Positions 44,789 through 53,330 of a DNA stretch of 64,000 nt are shown here, in pieces. This stretch comes from Caballeronia jiangsuensis (GTDB lineage: Bacteria; Pseudomonadota; Gammaproteobacteria; Burkholderiales; Burkholderiaceae): contig JFHF01000013.1 in assembly GCA_000648925.1 (NCBI GenBank), positions 62,001 to 126,000 of the forward strand. The letters are read 5' to 3'. The notes beneath the pieces are model-generated. The model was not told the origin of the DNA. It worked only from the letters and a program-made list of their open reading frames with translations, and ran no database searches. The first letter of the stretch is position 1; every line of letters begins with the position of its first letter. The position numbers and the translations under genes were made by a program.

Positions 44789-44870
44789 GCATGTACGGGC
44801 AAAGCCTCTGGCGCGCAGTGCGCCCGCGCGGTTAAGCTTCGGTTCAGCCCGTTCCCTTAGAGGATTGCCG

Positions 44871-46052
44871 ATGGACTTTTCCCTCTCGCCCGAACTCACC
44901 GATCTGCAGGCGCGCGTGCGCGCTTTCATCGCTGAAGAAATCATCCCCTTCGAGCGCGATCCGCGTTGCACGCCGCACGGCCCGAACGAGGCGCTGCGCG
45001 CCGAACTGGTCGCGAAAGGGCGCAAGGCGGGGCTATTGTCGAGTCACGTATCGCCTGAATTCGGCGGCCTCGGACTGAATCACGTCGCCAAGGCCATCCT
45101 GTTCGAGGAAGCGGGCTATTCGCCGCTCGGTCCCGTCGCGCTGAATATCGCCGCGCCCGACGAAGGGAACATGCACTTGCTCGAAGCCGTCGCCACGCCG
45201 CAGCAAAAGGAACGCTGGCTGCGTCCGCTCGCGGCGGGCGACATCCGCTCGTGTTTCTGCATGACCGAGCCGTCGCCGGGCGCGGGCGCCGATCCCTCGA
45301 TGTTGCAGACCATCGCGGCGCAGGACGGCGACGAATACGTGATCGACGGACGCAAGTGGTTCATCACCGGCGCGGAGGGCGCGGCGGTCGCGATCATCAT
45401 GGCGAAATTCGCCGACGGTCCCGCGACGATGTTCCTCGCCGACATGTCGAGCGCGGGCATCGTCATCGAACGTGCGATGGATTCGCTCGACACGTGTTTT
45501 CCCGGCGGCCACGGCGTCGTGCGCTTCGAGGGCTTGCGCGTGCCGAAAGAGAACGTATTGGGCGAGCCGGGCGAAGGCTTTCGATATGCGCAGGTGCGGC
45601 TCTCGCCCGCGCGTCTCACGCATTGCATGCGCTGGCTCGGCGCCGCGCGGCGCGCGCACGATGTCGCGACGGCATATGCGCGAGAGCGTCAGGCATTCGG
45701 CCGTGCGTTGGGCGAGCACGAAGGCGTCGGCTTCATGCTCGCGGACAACGAAATGGATTTGCACGTGACGCGCCTCGCCATCTGGCACTGCGCGTGGGTG
45801 CTCGATCAGGGCGTGCTCGGCAAGCACGAGTCGAGCGTCGCGAAGGTGGTGTCATCGGAGGCGCTGTGGCGCGTCGTCGATCGCTCGGTGCAGGTGCTCG
45901 GCGGTCAGGGTGTCACGCATGAAACCGTCGTCGCGCGGATTTTCGCGGACATGCGCGCCTTCCGGATCTACGACGGTCCGTCGGAAGTGCATCGCTGGAG
46001 CATCGCGCGGCGCATTCTGCGCGGGCAAAAGCCGCGCGTCGAATCAACCTGA
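44871..46052 (+). CDS. Acyl-CoA dehydrogenase family protein
   Basis: A 393-residue FAD enzyme of the acyl-CoA dehydrogenase family. Seen: SCFCMTEPSPGAGADPSMLQTIA and VIDGRKWFITGAEGAAVAIIMA (FAD and substrate side), RLTHCMRWLGAARRAHDVATAYARERQAFG and the C-terminal VQVLGGQGVTHETVVARIFADMRAFRIYDGPSEVHRWSIARRIL. The catalytic glutamate of the medium-chain enzymes is replaced by Gly-Pro-Ser-Glu (GPSEVH), as in ACAD11/FadE36-type members that keep Glu nearby. Start at the ATG 44871 with AGAGGA; a TTG two codons earlier is possible. Substrate chain unknown. Confidence 0.93.
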   Translation: MDFSLSPELTDLQARVRAFIAEEIIPFERDPRCTPHGPNEALRAELVAKGRKAGLLSSHVSPEFGGLGLNHVAKAILFEEAGYSPLGPVALNIAAPDEGNMHLLEAVATPQQKERWLRPLAAGDIRSCFCMTEPSPGAGADPSMLQTIAAQDGDEYVIDGRKWFITGAEGAAVAIIMAKFADGPATMFLADMSSAGIVIERAMDSLDTCFPGGHGVVRFEGLRVPKENVLGEPGEGFRYAQVRLSPARLTHCMRWLGAARRAHDVATAYARERQAFGRALGEHEGVGFMLADNEMDLHVTRLAIWHCAWVLDQGVLGKHESSVAKVVSSEALWRVVDRSVQVLGGQGVTHETVVARIFADMRAFRIYDGPSEVHRWSIARRILRGQKPRVEST

Positions 46053-46063
46053 CGAATGCGGTA

Positions 46064-46315
46064 TCACTGCACCGAGGTTTCGCCGCGAGCCTGACGCTGC
46101 GCGATGATGCGGCTCGCGCGCATTGCATTCTCGGGGTAGTTCAGCCAGTCATTCGGATCGTAGCCGACCGAGCGCCAGAGCAGGAACTCCTGCCGGACCT
46201 GCGCGCGGGTTTTCGGTGCGTTCGGATCACTGGTTTGCGCCTGCGGTTGCGCGAGCGCAGCGGCCGCGCAGCACAATGCCAGCGCGCCGACGATGAAACG
46301 GGGAATGGATGACAT
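46064..46315 (-). CDS. Small exported DUF4148-like protein
   Basis: An 83-residue protein with a signal peptide (IVGALALCCAAAALA, cleavage ALA-QP) and the core KTRAQVRQEFLLWRSVGYDPNDWLNYPENAMRASRIIAQR, which matches the DUF4148 pattern of the protein at 9044 with the same spacing from TRAQV to YP. It is a more divergent member. GAGGG is seven bases before the ATG at 46315. Convergent with the acyl-CoA dehydrogenase gene. Confidence 0.85.
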   Translation of the reverse strand: MSSIPRFIVGALALCCAAAALAQPQAQTSDPNAPKTRAQVRQEFLLWRSVGYDPNDWLNYPENAMRASRIIAQRQARGETSVQ

Positions 46316-46553
46316 GACGAAACCCTCACACCGCATGACACGGCGATTTCATTCTAGGTGACGGAACGAAAACGTGCAGAACCCGTTTTGGTAGCGCACC
46401 GTACATTGATTGCGTTTTGCGTGCGCACGGCGTGATATTCGATATGTCGTGTACCGACGAAGCGCCCTATACTCGATTTTTTCGGGCGGGGAGTGCCGCG
46501 CAACACCGAGCCATAGCCTGAGCCAACGAATACACGACAAAAAGGCCGCCGTC

Positions 46554-47585
46554 ATGAGCACCTCGAGCGTCGCCGTCACGAGCAGTTTTCCGGAGATGGA
46601 CGAACTGAAGGCGATTCGCATCGCGGGCGGCGCGCGCTTCGCGTGGCGCACGATGGGCGAAGTGCGCGCACGCCATCAGTCGTTTCCGATCCTGACCGCA
46701 GCGATCGGTTCGGACGATCCGCAAGCGCCCGCGATCGGCTTTTTCGGCGGCGTGCATGGGCTCGAATGCATCGGCACGCAGCTCGTGCTCGAATATATGC
46801 GCGCGCTGTTGCGCCGTCTCGAATGGGACGACACGCTGCATCATCAATTGCGCGCGATCCGTCTCATCTTCATGCCGATCGTCAATCCGGGCGGCATGTT
46901 CGCACGCACCCGCGCGAATCCGAACGGCGTCGATCTGATGCGCAACGCGCCGCAAAGCGCCGAGGGGCGTGTGCCGTTTCTGGCGGGCGGCCAGCGCATC
47001 GGGCCGTGGCTGCCGTGGTATCGCGGGCCGGTGGACGGCCGCATGGAAGTGGAGAGCGCGGCGCTGCTTTCGGTCGTCGAGGAGCAACTGATGTCGCGGC
47101 CGCTCAGCTTCGCGCTCGATTGTCATTCGGGATTCGGCTGGGACGACAGCATCTGGTTTCCGTACGCGCGCACCGAGCGTCAAATGGCGCATCTGCCGGA
47201 AATGTTTCTGCTGAAGACGATGTTCGAGGAATCGTATCCGCATCACGGCTACGCATTCGAGCCGCAGAGCCATCAATACCTGTTGCACGGCGATCTGTGG
47301 GACTTCGCGTATGACCGCTCGCGCGCGCCCAACATCTTCCTGCCGATGACGCTCGAACTCGGCTCGTGGCGCTGGATTCGCAAGAATCCGATGCAGATGT
47401 TCTCGCGCCTCGGCATCTTCAATCCGATCAAGGCGCATCGCACGCGGCGCGTGTTGCGGCGTCATCCGAACTTCTTCGATTTCCTCACGCGCGCCGCGTT
47501 TTCGTCGCGGCGCTGGCTGCCGAGCGGCGAATTCCGCGAGGACGTGTTGCGGCGCGCGCGCGAGCACTGGCAGCGCACGTCATGA
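46554..47585 (+). CDS. M14 family zinc metallopeptidase
   Basis: A 343-residue protein of the zinc carboxypeptidase (M14) fold. Seen: GFFGGVHGLECIGTQLVLEYM near residue 64-84, containing the HxxE zinc motif; IFMPIVNPGGMFARTRANPNGVDLMRN typical of succinylglutamate-desuccinylase/aminoacylase-like M14 members; and ALDCHSGFGW near 186 with the second zinc histidine. Function could be deacylation or peptide cleavage; no signal peptide is seen, so it is cytosolic. Its stop overlaps the ATG of the alpha/beta hydrolase gene. Confidence 0.92.
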   Translation: MSTSSVAVTSSFPEMDELKAIRIAGGARFAWRTMGEVRARHQSFPILTAAIGSDDPQAPAIGFFGGVHGLECIGTQLVLEYMRALLRRLEWDDTLHHQLRAIRLIFMPIVNPGGMFARTRANPNGVDLMRNAPQSAEGRVPFLAGGQRIGPWLPWYRGPVDGRMEVESAALLSVVEEQLMSRPLSFALDCHSGFGWDDSIWFPYARTERQMAHLPEMFLLKTMFEESYPHHGYAFEPQSHQYLLHGDLWDFAYDRSRAPNIFLPMTLELGSWRWIRKNPMQMFSRLGIFNPIKAHRTRRVLRRHPNFFDFLTRAAFSSRRWLPSGEFREDVLRRAREHWQRTS

Positions 47586-48376
47586 GCGACTGGGTGCTCC
47601 TGCGCGGTCTCACACGCGAAGCGCGTCACTGGGGCGCGTTCGATGCCGCGCTCGTCGCGCATGGGCTCGTCGAAGAGGGCGAGCGTGTCGTGTGCATCGA
47701 TCTGCCGGGCAATGGCGTGGAACACGCGCATGCGGCGCCGCATTCCGTCGTCGCGATGATGGACTTCGTGCGCGAGCGCGCCGCGTCGCTGAAGCTGCGC
47801 TTTCCATGCCGCGTGCTCGCGATGTCGCTCGGCGCGATGGTCGCGGCCGCGTGGGCCGAACGTCACGCGGGCGAGATCGAGCGGCTCGTGCTGATCAACA
47901 CCAGCATGCGCCCGTTCGCGCGCCTGCCCGAACGCCTGCGTCCCACGGCATGGCCGATGCTCGCCCGCATCGCGATGATATGGACGCAACCCGAACGATG
48001 CGAGGCGATGATCTTCGACCTCACATGCAACCGAAGCGACTCGCGCGATGCGGACATCGCGCACTGGGCGCAGCTTCGGCGCACGCATGGCGCGAGCGCG
48101 TCGAATGCGCTGCGGCAGCTCGCGGCGGCAGCACGCTTTCACGCGGCCCGCGATGCGCCGCGCTGTCCGGTGCTGCTGCTGTCGTCGGCGGCTGACCGGC
48201 TCGTCGATCCGATATGCTCGGCGCGCATCGCGAAGCAATGGCGCGCGCCGCACAGGGTGCATCCGTGGGCGGGCCACGATCTGCCGCACGACGATGCCGA
48301 GTGGACGTGCAACGCGATCGCCGCGTGGCTCGGCGAGCACGGAAGCACGCGTGACATTCGCGCGACAAGCGCATGA
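47582..48376 (+). CDS. Alpha/beta hydrolase
   Basis: A 264-residue alpha/beta hydrolase. Seen: VLLRGLTREARHWGAF with the oxyanion region, VCIDLPGNGVEHAH, the nucleophile elbow AMSLGAMVAAAWAERHAGEIERLVLINTSM (Ser in a M-S-x-G variant of the usual GxSxG), the acid region CPVLLLSSAADRLVD and the late histidine in WAGHDLPHDD. Translationally coupled to the M14 gene (ATGA), suggesting the two act on related substrates. An ester or lactone substrate is likely but not identified. Confidence 0.9.
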   Translation: MSDWVLLRGLTREARHWGAFDAALVAHGLVEEGERVVCIDLPGNGVEHAHAAPHSVVAMMDFVRERAASLKLRFPCRVLAMSLGAMVAAAWAERHAGEIERLVLINTSMRPFARLPERLRPTAWPMLARIAMIWTQPERCEAMIFDLTCNRSDSRDADIAHWAQLRRTHGASASNALRQLAAAARFHAARDAPRCPVLLLSSAADRLVDPICSARIAKQWRAPHRVHPWAGHDLPHDDAEWTCNAIAAWLGEHGSTRDIRATSA

Positions 48377-48395
48377 CTTCGATACTCAAGACACC

Positions 48396-48902
48396 ATGAA
48401 AACGCCCATCGTCAATCTCGATACGCTCGATCCTCAACCGCTGCCGCCCGAATTCGCGCCGACGGGCGCAGCCGCCGAACGCTACGCGCCGCGCATCGCG
48501 CGTATCGGCGGCATGGTCGGCGCGAAGAAGCTCGGCTACAGCCTCATCGTGCTCGAACCGGGCAAGCGCGCGTTCCCGTTTCATCATCATCGCGTGAACG
48601 AGGAGATGTTCTTCGTCATCGAAGGCGAGGGCGAAGTGCGGCTCGGCGGGGAAACGCATCCGATTCGCGCGGGCGATGTCATCGCGTGTCCGCCGGGCAA
48701 TGCCGAAACGGCGCATCAGATCGTCAATACGAGCACGCAGACGCTGCGCTATCTCGCGATCAGCACGATGCAGTCGCCCGAAGTGGTCGAGTATCCGGAT
48801 ACGGGCCGCCAGGCCGTGCTCGTCGTCGATGAGCCGGGCGTCAAAGGGCTGCGCGCCGTCTTTCGCGCAAGCGATTCGCTCGGCTATTGGGACGGCGAGT
48901 GA
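48396..48902 (+). CDS. Cupin domain protein
   Basis: A 168-residue protein with a conserved cupin fold: RAFPFHHHRVNEEMFFVIEGEGEVRLGGETHPIRAGDVIACPPGNAETAHQIVNTS contains the metal-binding G(X)5HXH(X)3,4E(X)6G and H motifs. Typical of small metal-dependent cupins of unknown substrate. It is 19 bp downstream of the hydrolase gene and may share its transcript. A 291-bp gap with a Lac-like CTTGTTAAT/CTTGTAAAG run (no assignable function) follows. Confidence 0.9.
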   Translation: MKTPIVNLDTLDPQPLPPEFAPTGAAAERYAPRIARIGGMVGAKKLGYSLIVLEPGKRAFPFHHHRVNEEMFFVIEGEGEVRLGGETHPIRAGDVIACPPGNAETAHQIVNTSTQTLRYLAISTMQSPEVVEYPDTGRQAVLVVDEPGVKGLRAVFRASDSLGYWDGE

Positions 48903-49193
48903 ATCCTGCGCAGCACGCGGCGTTTCCGCCGCTTACTGCATGCAACGATCGCGACATTCGTGCTTATTCTTGTTAATTCTTGTAAAGCGTGTGCTGTTAC
49001 GACCACGCATAGGGAAACCTCGTGTTGCAACGCAGCATCGCATTGCGTATGCTGTTCCTGGCGGGTGGCATGAGCCCTTCGCTTCACGCATCGAGAAGCA
49101 TCGACACGAACAATCAAACGCCGGTACGCACAGAGCGTTTCATCGGGCAGGGCCGGTAAGCATTACGGGCGTCTGCTTGAAGGAGCCGCACAT

Positions 49194-49433
49194 ATGGAAC
49201 AGACCACATCGTCGAAACCGACTCTGCATATCTTCCATCAGGAAGGCGGGTGGCATTGGGGCATCACCGTCGAGCGAGCGGCGGGGGGCGGAATGAAGGT
49301 CGTCGCGTATAGCGACGAAGGCTTCGATTCCGAAGAAGCAGCGCGCGAGGACGGCGAGCACGTCCTGCGCTCGGAAGACTGGCGCTCGCGCCAGAGCTTC
49401 AGCCGCGGCGAGCGGCGCCAGGGATACTCCTGA
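49194..49433 (+). CDS. Small protein of unknown function
   Basis: A 79-residue acidic protein. It reads KPTLHIFHQEGGWHWGITVERAAGGGMKVVAYSDEGFDSEEAAREDGEHVLRSEDWRSRQSF. The pattern (a W-rich strand pair, then a helix) looks like a small DUF-type domain; I do not name it. GAAGGAG lies eight bases before the ATG, so it is probably expressed. No operon partner within 130 bp on the same strand. Confidence 0.75.
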   Translation: MEQTTSSKPTLHIFHQEGGWHWGITVERAAGGGMKVVAYSDEGFDSEEAAREDGEHVLRSEDWRSRQSFSRGERRQGYS

Positions 49434-49570
49434 CCGGGGCGAGCACGTTCGCCCCGATGTCCTTCCGCTGTCCCACTCCTTCCCCGTTGTACCCATCCCT
49501 CGCTGCATCTTTCCCCTGCACCAGAAACGCGCGACACTGAACGCACCTGCATTTCGACAAGGCGTGTCAC

Positions 49571-50464
49571 ATGCCGTCCGTTCCCTGTCCATCTGACGCC
49601 GCACCCGACGATCCCCGCTTCGCCATACGCCGCATGACGCCGCGCGATGTCGATGTCGCGCTCGACTGGGCCGCGACCGAAGGATGGAATCCGGGCCTCG
49701 ACGACGCCCGCTCTTTCTTCGCCGCCGACTCGCAGGGCTTCTTCGTGGGCACGTGGGACGGCGCGCCGGTCGGCTGCATCTCCGCGGTCGCATACGGCGA
49801 TGCATTCGGCTTCATCGGCCTGTATATCGTGTGCCCGGAATGGCGCGGCAAGGGCTTCGGCATGCGCTTGTGGAACGAAGGCATGCGCTATCTCGGCGCG
49901 CGCAACATCGGGCTCGACGGCGTGCTCGCGCAGCAGCCGAACTATCGCAAATCGGGCTTCGTGCTGGCATATCGGAACGTGCGCTATGAAGGCGTCGCGT
50001 CGGCGGATGAAGATCCTGTCGATGGCGTGACGATCGCCGATGCCTCGGCCGTTCCCTTCGATCGCCTGCTCGGCTACGACACGCGCATGTTCGCCTGCGA
50101 GCGCGCCGCGTTTCTGCGCGCGTGGCTGTCGCAGCCGCAAAAACACGCGCGCGCACTCGCCGCGCTCGATGGCGACGCGGTGCGCGGCCTCGCCGTGATC
50201 CGGCGTTGCGGCATGGGTCACAAGATCGGCCCGCTGTTCGCCGACGATCTCGCGACCGCGCGTGCGCTGTATCGCGCGCTCGTGTCCGCGCTGCCGGGCG
50301 AGACCGTGTTTCTCGACGTGCCCGAAAGCAATCCCGCCGCGCTCGCGCTCGCCGTCGAGCACGACATGAAGAGCGTCTTCGAAACGGCGCGCATGTACAC
50401 GCAGGCGGCCCCGGACGTGCCGCTTGCGAACGTGTTCGGCGTGACGACTTTCGAGCTCGGCTGA
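49571..50464 (+). CDS. Tandem GNAT acetyltransferase
   Basis: A 297-residue protein with two GNAT-like halves. The first (~15-140) has FAIRRMTPRDVDVALDWAATEGWNPG and FIGLYIVCPEWRGKGFGMRLWNEGMRYL, the latter with the RGKGFG acetyl-CoA loop. The second (~160-290) has a weaker fold (TRMFACERAAFLRAWLSQPQKHARALAALDGDAVRGLAVIRR). This is the pattern of YitI-like double-domain acetyltransferases, in which one half binds acetyl-CoA. Start at 49571 has AAGG upstream. Substrate unknown. Confidence 0.92.
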   Translation: MPSVPCPSDAAPDDPRFAIRRMTPRDVDVALDWAATEGWNPGLDDARSFFAADSQGFFVGTWDGAPVGCISAVAYGDAFGFIGLYIVCPEWRGKGFGMRLWNEGMRYLGARNIGLDGVLAQQPNYRKSGFVLAYRNVRYEGVASADEDPVDGVTIADASAVPFDRLLGYDTRMFACERAAFLRAWLSQPQKHARALAALDGDAVRGLAVIRRCGMGHKIGPLFADDLATARALYRALVSALPGETVFLDVPESNPAALALAVEHDMKSVFETARMYTQAAPDVPLANVFGVTTFELG

Positions 50465-50481
50465 AGACCGGCAAACCGCGA

Positions 50482-50676
50482 TCACGCAGGCGGCGCGCCC
50501 TCGTGGAAGAAGGTCTTCAGTTGTGAGCGCAACTCGGGCGAATCGGTATGCTGATGCACCGCGACCGCATGCTGCACGGCCGCTTCCATCAGTTCGTCCT
50601 CGGTGTCGGCGGAAAGAGCGACGCTGCACTTCACGTCGCTCGGGCATTCGCGGCAATCGATGTACTTGCGTGTCAT
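50482..50676 (-). CDS. DUF1059-like small protein
   Basis: A 64-residue protein matching DUF1059: MTRKYIDCRECPSDVKCSVALSADTEDELMEAAVQHAVAVHQHTDSPELRSQLKTFFHEG. Four cysteines at the N-terminus (Cys8, Cys11, Cys17 plus the D-rich body) may bind metal. GAGGAGGAT precedes the ATG. It is convergent with the GNAT gene and divergent from the nitrile hydratase operon. Function of the family is unknown, though it is often stress-linked. Confidence 0.9.
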   Translation of the reverse strand: MTRKYIDCRECPSDVKCSVALSADTEDELMEAAVQHAVAVHQHTDSPELRSQLKTFFHEGAPPA

Positions 50677-50799
50677 GGCATCCTCCTCGCATGAGACGCT
50701 GATCAAAGTATAGGCGGCATGCGGGCGGCCGTGCCGACGTTTGCACGCGCGCGCGCACTCCGGTAACGTGTGACGTCTGTGCCATTCGCGAGCCCGCAC

Positions 50800-51453
50800 A
50801 TGAGCCACGATCATCCTCATCACCACGATCACGATCACGATCACGAAGGCAGCGCGCTGCCCGAGATGGATTTGCGCGTGCGCGCGCTCGAATCGCTGCT
50901 GGTCGAGAAGGGCTATATCGATCCGCAGGCGCTCGATGTCTTCGTCGAGACTTACGAACACAAGGTCGGGCCGCGCAACGGTGCGCGCGTGGTCGCGAAG
51001 GCGTGGCGCGATCCGGCGTTTCGCGCGTGGCTGCTGGACGACGCCAGCGCCGCCATCGCGTCGCTCGGTTACACCGGGCGTCAAGGCGAGCACATGGTCG
51101 CGCTCGAGAACACGGAGGACGTACATAACATGGTCGTCTGCACGCTGTGCTCGTGCTATCCGTGGTCCGTGCTCGGGCTGCCGCCCGTGTGGTACAAGTC
51201 CGCGCCGTATCGTTCGCGCGCGGTGATCGATCCGCGCGGCGTGCTGAAGGACTTCGGCGTCGCATTGCCCGAACATGTCGAGTTGCGTGTGTGGGATTCG
51301 ACCGCCGAAGTACGCTATCTCGTCGTGCCGATGCGTCCGGCCGGCACGGATCATCTCGACGAGGACGCGCTCGCGGACCTCGTCACGCGCGATTCGATGA
51401 TCGGCACGGGCCTCGCGCTCGCGCCATCGCAGGCAACGGGAGCATCGGCATGA
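50800..51453 (+). CDS. nthA: Nitrile hydratase alpha subunit, cobalt type
   Basis: A 217-residue subunit that with the beta subunit hydrates nitriles to amides. Seen: the metal claw [11 protein letters not shown] with Cys114, Cys117, Ser118 and Cys119; the Thr in VCTLCSC marks the cobalt type (iron enzymes have Ser). The N-terminus has an unusually histidine-rich head ([17 protein letters not shown], residues 2-18), which is also known in Pseudomonas putida-type cobalt enzymes and could hold metal. Start at the ATG; a GTG ten codons upstream is possible. No CbtJ-like transporter gene was seen. Confidence 0.96.
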   Translation: MSHDHPHHHDHDHDHEGSALPEMDLRVRALESLLVEKGYIDPQALDVFVETYEHKVGPRNGARVVAKAWRDPAFRAWLLDDASAAIASLGYTGRQGEHMVALENTEDVHNMVVCTLCSCYPWSVLGLPPVWYKSAPYRSRAVIDPRGVLKDFGVALPEHVELRVWDSTAEVRYLVVPMRPAGTDHLDEDALADLVTRDSMIGTGLALAPSQATGASA

Positions 51454-52127
51454 ACGCGGCGCACGACATGGGCGGCATGCAGGCGTTCGGCCCCGTCGAA
51501 ATTGATGCGTGCGACATGCCGGGCGCAGCGCCGTTTCACGCGGAGTGGGAGCGGCGCGTTCTGGCCGTCACGCTCGCGATGGGCGCAACGGGCCAATGGA
51601 ACATCGACACGTCGCGTGCGGCGCGCGAAAGCCTGCCGCCCGCGCAATATCTCGGCAGCAGCTACTACGAAATCTGGTTCGAGGGTTTGAAGAAGCTCTT
51701 GATGGCGAAGGGACTCGCGAGCGCGGACGAAATCGCGAGCGGCCGCTCGCAGACCGCCGCGAAGCCGGACGTGCGCGTGCTGAAGGCGGCGGATGTGAGC
51801 GCGGCGCTGTTGCGCGGTTCGCCGGTCGAACGTCCGGCGACATCGCCGGCGCGCTTCGCTGTCGGCGATGAAGTTCGCACGAAGCTGATGAATCCGCCGA
51901 CGCATACGCGCCTACCGCGCTATTGCCGGGGCAAGCCCGGGCGCATCGTCGCGGTGCGCGGCACGCATGTGTTCCCCGATGAAAACGCGCTCGGCAACGG
52001 CGAGCATCCGCACTGGCTCTATACCGTGCGTTTCGATGCGAAAGCGTTGTGGGGACCGGACACGACCGCGTCGTCGGTGTGCGTCGATTGCTGGGAACCT
52101 TATCTCGACGCCGCGCGCGTGACATGA
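51450..52127 (+). CDS. nthB: Nitrile hydratase beta subunit
   Basis: A 225-residue subunit. Seen: [19 protein letters not shown], the standard beta-chain opening with Met/Gly residues close to the active site; [56 protein letters not shown]; and the C-terminal [45 protein letters not shown]. Its ATG overlaps the alpha stop, and its stop overlaps the ATG of the activator gene, so three genes are translationally coupled. Confidence 0.96.
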   Translation: MNAAHDMGGMQAFGPVEIDACDMPGAAPFHAEWERRVLAVTLAMGATGQWNIDTSRAARESLPPAQYLGSSYYEIWFEGLKKLLMAKGLASADEIASGRSQTAAKPDVRVLKAADVSAALLRGSPVERPATSPARFAVGDEVRTKLMNPPTHTRLPRYCRGKPGRIVAVRGTHVFPDENALGNGEHPHWLYTVRFDAKALWGPDTTASSVCVDCWEPYLDAARVT

Positions 52128-52921
52128 CCTCGAACGAACCGAAGCTGCATGAGTTGCGCGCCGTCCTGCCCGAATTGCCTTTCGACGAGGCCGGCCCGGT
52201 GTTTCGCGCGCCGTGGGAAGCGCAGGCTTTCGCGATGACGCTCGCGCTGTACGAGCGCGGCGTGTTCACGTGGAAGGAGTGGGCGCACGCGTTGAGCGTC
52301 GCGATCAGGGATGCGCAGGCGGCCGGCGATCCCGACCATGGCGATACCTACTACACGCACTGGTTGAGCGCGCTCGAACGCCTGACGGCCGAAAAGGGCT
52401 GCGTGAGCGAGGAGACGCTCGCGCGCCGGCGCGTCGAATGGGACGAGGCCGCACGCGCCACGCCGCACGGCCAGCCGATCGTTTTGCAGCGCACGCAAGG
52501 ACTGCCGCCCGCGACGCTCGCTGTGTACCACGCGGCGATTTATCGGATCGATGCGCAGCCGGGCATCGATATGAAAATCGGCGTCGCGAATGCCGAAGCG
52601 TCGTCGTTGCTCGCGCAACACGATGTCGCGAGCGCCGTGTTCGTCACCGCGTTCAATCCGTTCGGTCAGGAGCTTGCGCCCGAGGAGAACGCGGCGCGTC
52701 AGCGCAAGCTGATCGAGCGCGTCGGACGAATGGGCTTGCGCGCGCTGCCAGGCGAGGGCATCGATCCGAAGAACATCTGGCTGGCCGAAGCGAGCCTTCT
52801 CGTGCTCGGCGCGACGCACGCCACCGCCGATGCGCTGATGACCGAATTCGGGCAGAACGCCGTCGTGTATGTCGATCGCGCGGGCTTGCCGCAACTGCTG
52901 CTGCATCCGGACTATCGCTGA
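52124..52921 (+). CDS. Nitrile hydratase activator (P14K-like) fused to a DUF3293 domain
   Basis: A 265-residue fusion. Residues ~1-125 resemble the P. putida P14K cobalt-insertion activator (PVFRAPWEAQAFAMTLALYERGVFTWKEWAHAL and YYTHWLSALERLTAEKG). From ~135 comes a separate domain (AVFVTAFNPFGQELAPEENAARQRKLIERV ... IWLAEASLLVLGATHATADALMTEFGQNAVVYVDR) that fits the DUF3293 pattern. Stand-alone activators are ~140 residues, so the second domain is an added module of unknown role. Coupled to nthB by ATGA. Confidence 0.85.
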   Translation: MTSNEPKLHELRAVLPELPFDEAGPVFRAPWEAQAFAMTLALYERGVFTWKEWAHALSVAIRDAQAAGDPDHGDTYYTHWLSALERLTAEKGCVSEETLARRRVEWDEAARATPHGQPIVLQRTQGLPPATLAVYHAAIYRIDAQPGIDMKIGVANAEASSLLAQHDVASAVFVTAFNPFGQELAPEENAARQRKLIERVGRMGLRALPGEGIDPKNIWLAEASLLVLGATHATADALMTEFGQNAVVYVDRAGLPQLLLHPDYR

Positions 52922-52943
52922 AACCATTCACGAGGAGAGACTC

Positions 52944-53330
52944 ATGCCGCTCGTTCGCATCGATCTGCAGAAAGGCAAGGACAGCGCATATCGCACGGCC
53001 ATCGGCGACGTGGTGTACGACGCGATGCGCACGACGCTCGACGTGCCGGAGAACGATCGCTTTCAGATCGTCGCGGAGCATGGCGCGACGGATTTCATCG
53101 TCGATCGCACGTATCTCGGCATCAGCCGCACGGATGATTGCGTCGTGATCCAGGTCACGCTCAACGAAGGCCGCGATGTCGTGAAGAAAAGCGCGTTCTA
53201 CAAGGCCGTCGCCGATGGCCTGCACGAACGCCTGAAACTGCGGCGCGAGGACGTGTTCATCAGTCTCGTCGAAGTGAAGAAGGAGAATTGGTCCTTCGGC
53301 AACGGCGAGGCACAGTACGCACCCAAATGA
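52944..53330 (+). CDS. Tautomerase superfamily protein
   Basis: A 128-residue 4-oxalocrotonate tautomerase-like protein. Pro2, directly after Met1, is the catalytic base, as in the family, and MPLVRIDLQKGKDSAYRTAIGDVVYDAMRTTLDVP and GISRTDDCVVIQVTLNEGRDVVKKSAFYKAVADGL follow the long (trans-fused) tautomerase pattern. GAGGAGAG precedes the ATG. It lies 22 bp after the nitrile hydratase activator and its stop overlaps the next ATG, so it belongs to the operon. It may act on a dehalogenated or unsaturated acid, but substrate is unknown. Confidence 0.92.
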   Translation: MPLVRIDLQKGKDSAYRTAIGDVVYDAMRTTLDVPENDRFQIVAEHGATDFIVDRTYLGISRTDDCVVIQVTLNEGRDVVKKSAFYKAVADGLHERLKLRREDVFISLVEVKKENWSFGNGEAQYAPK

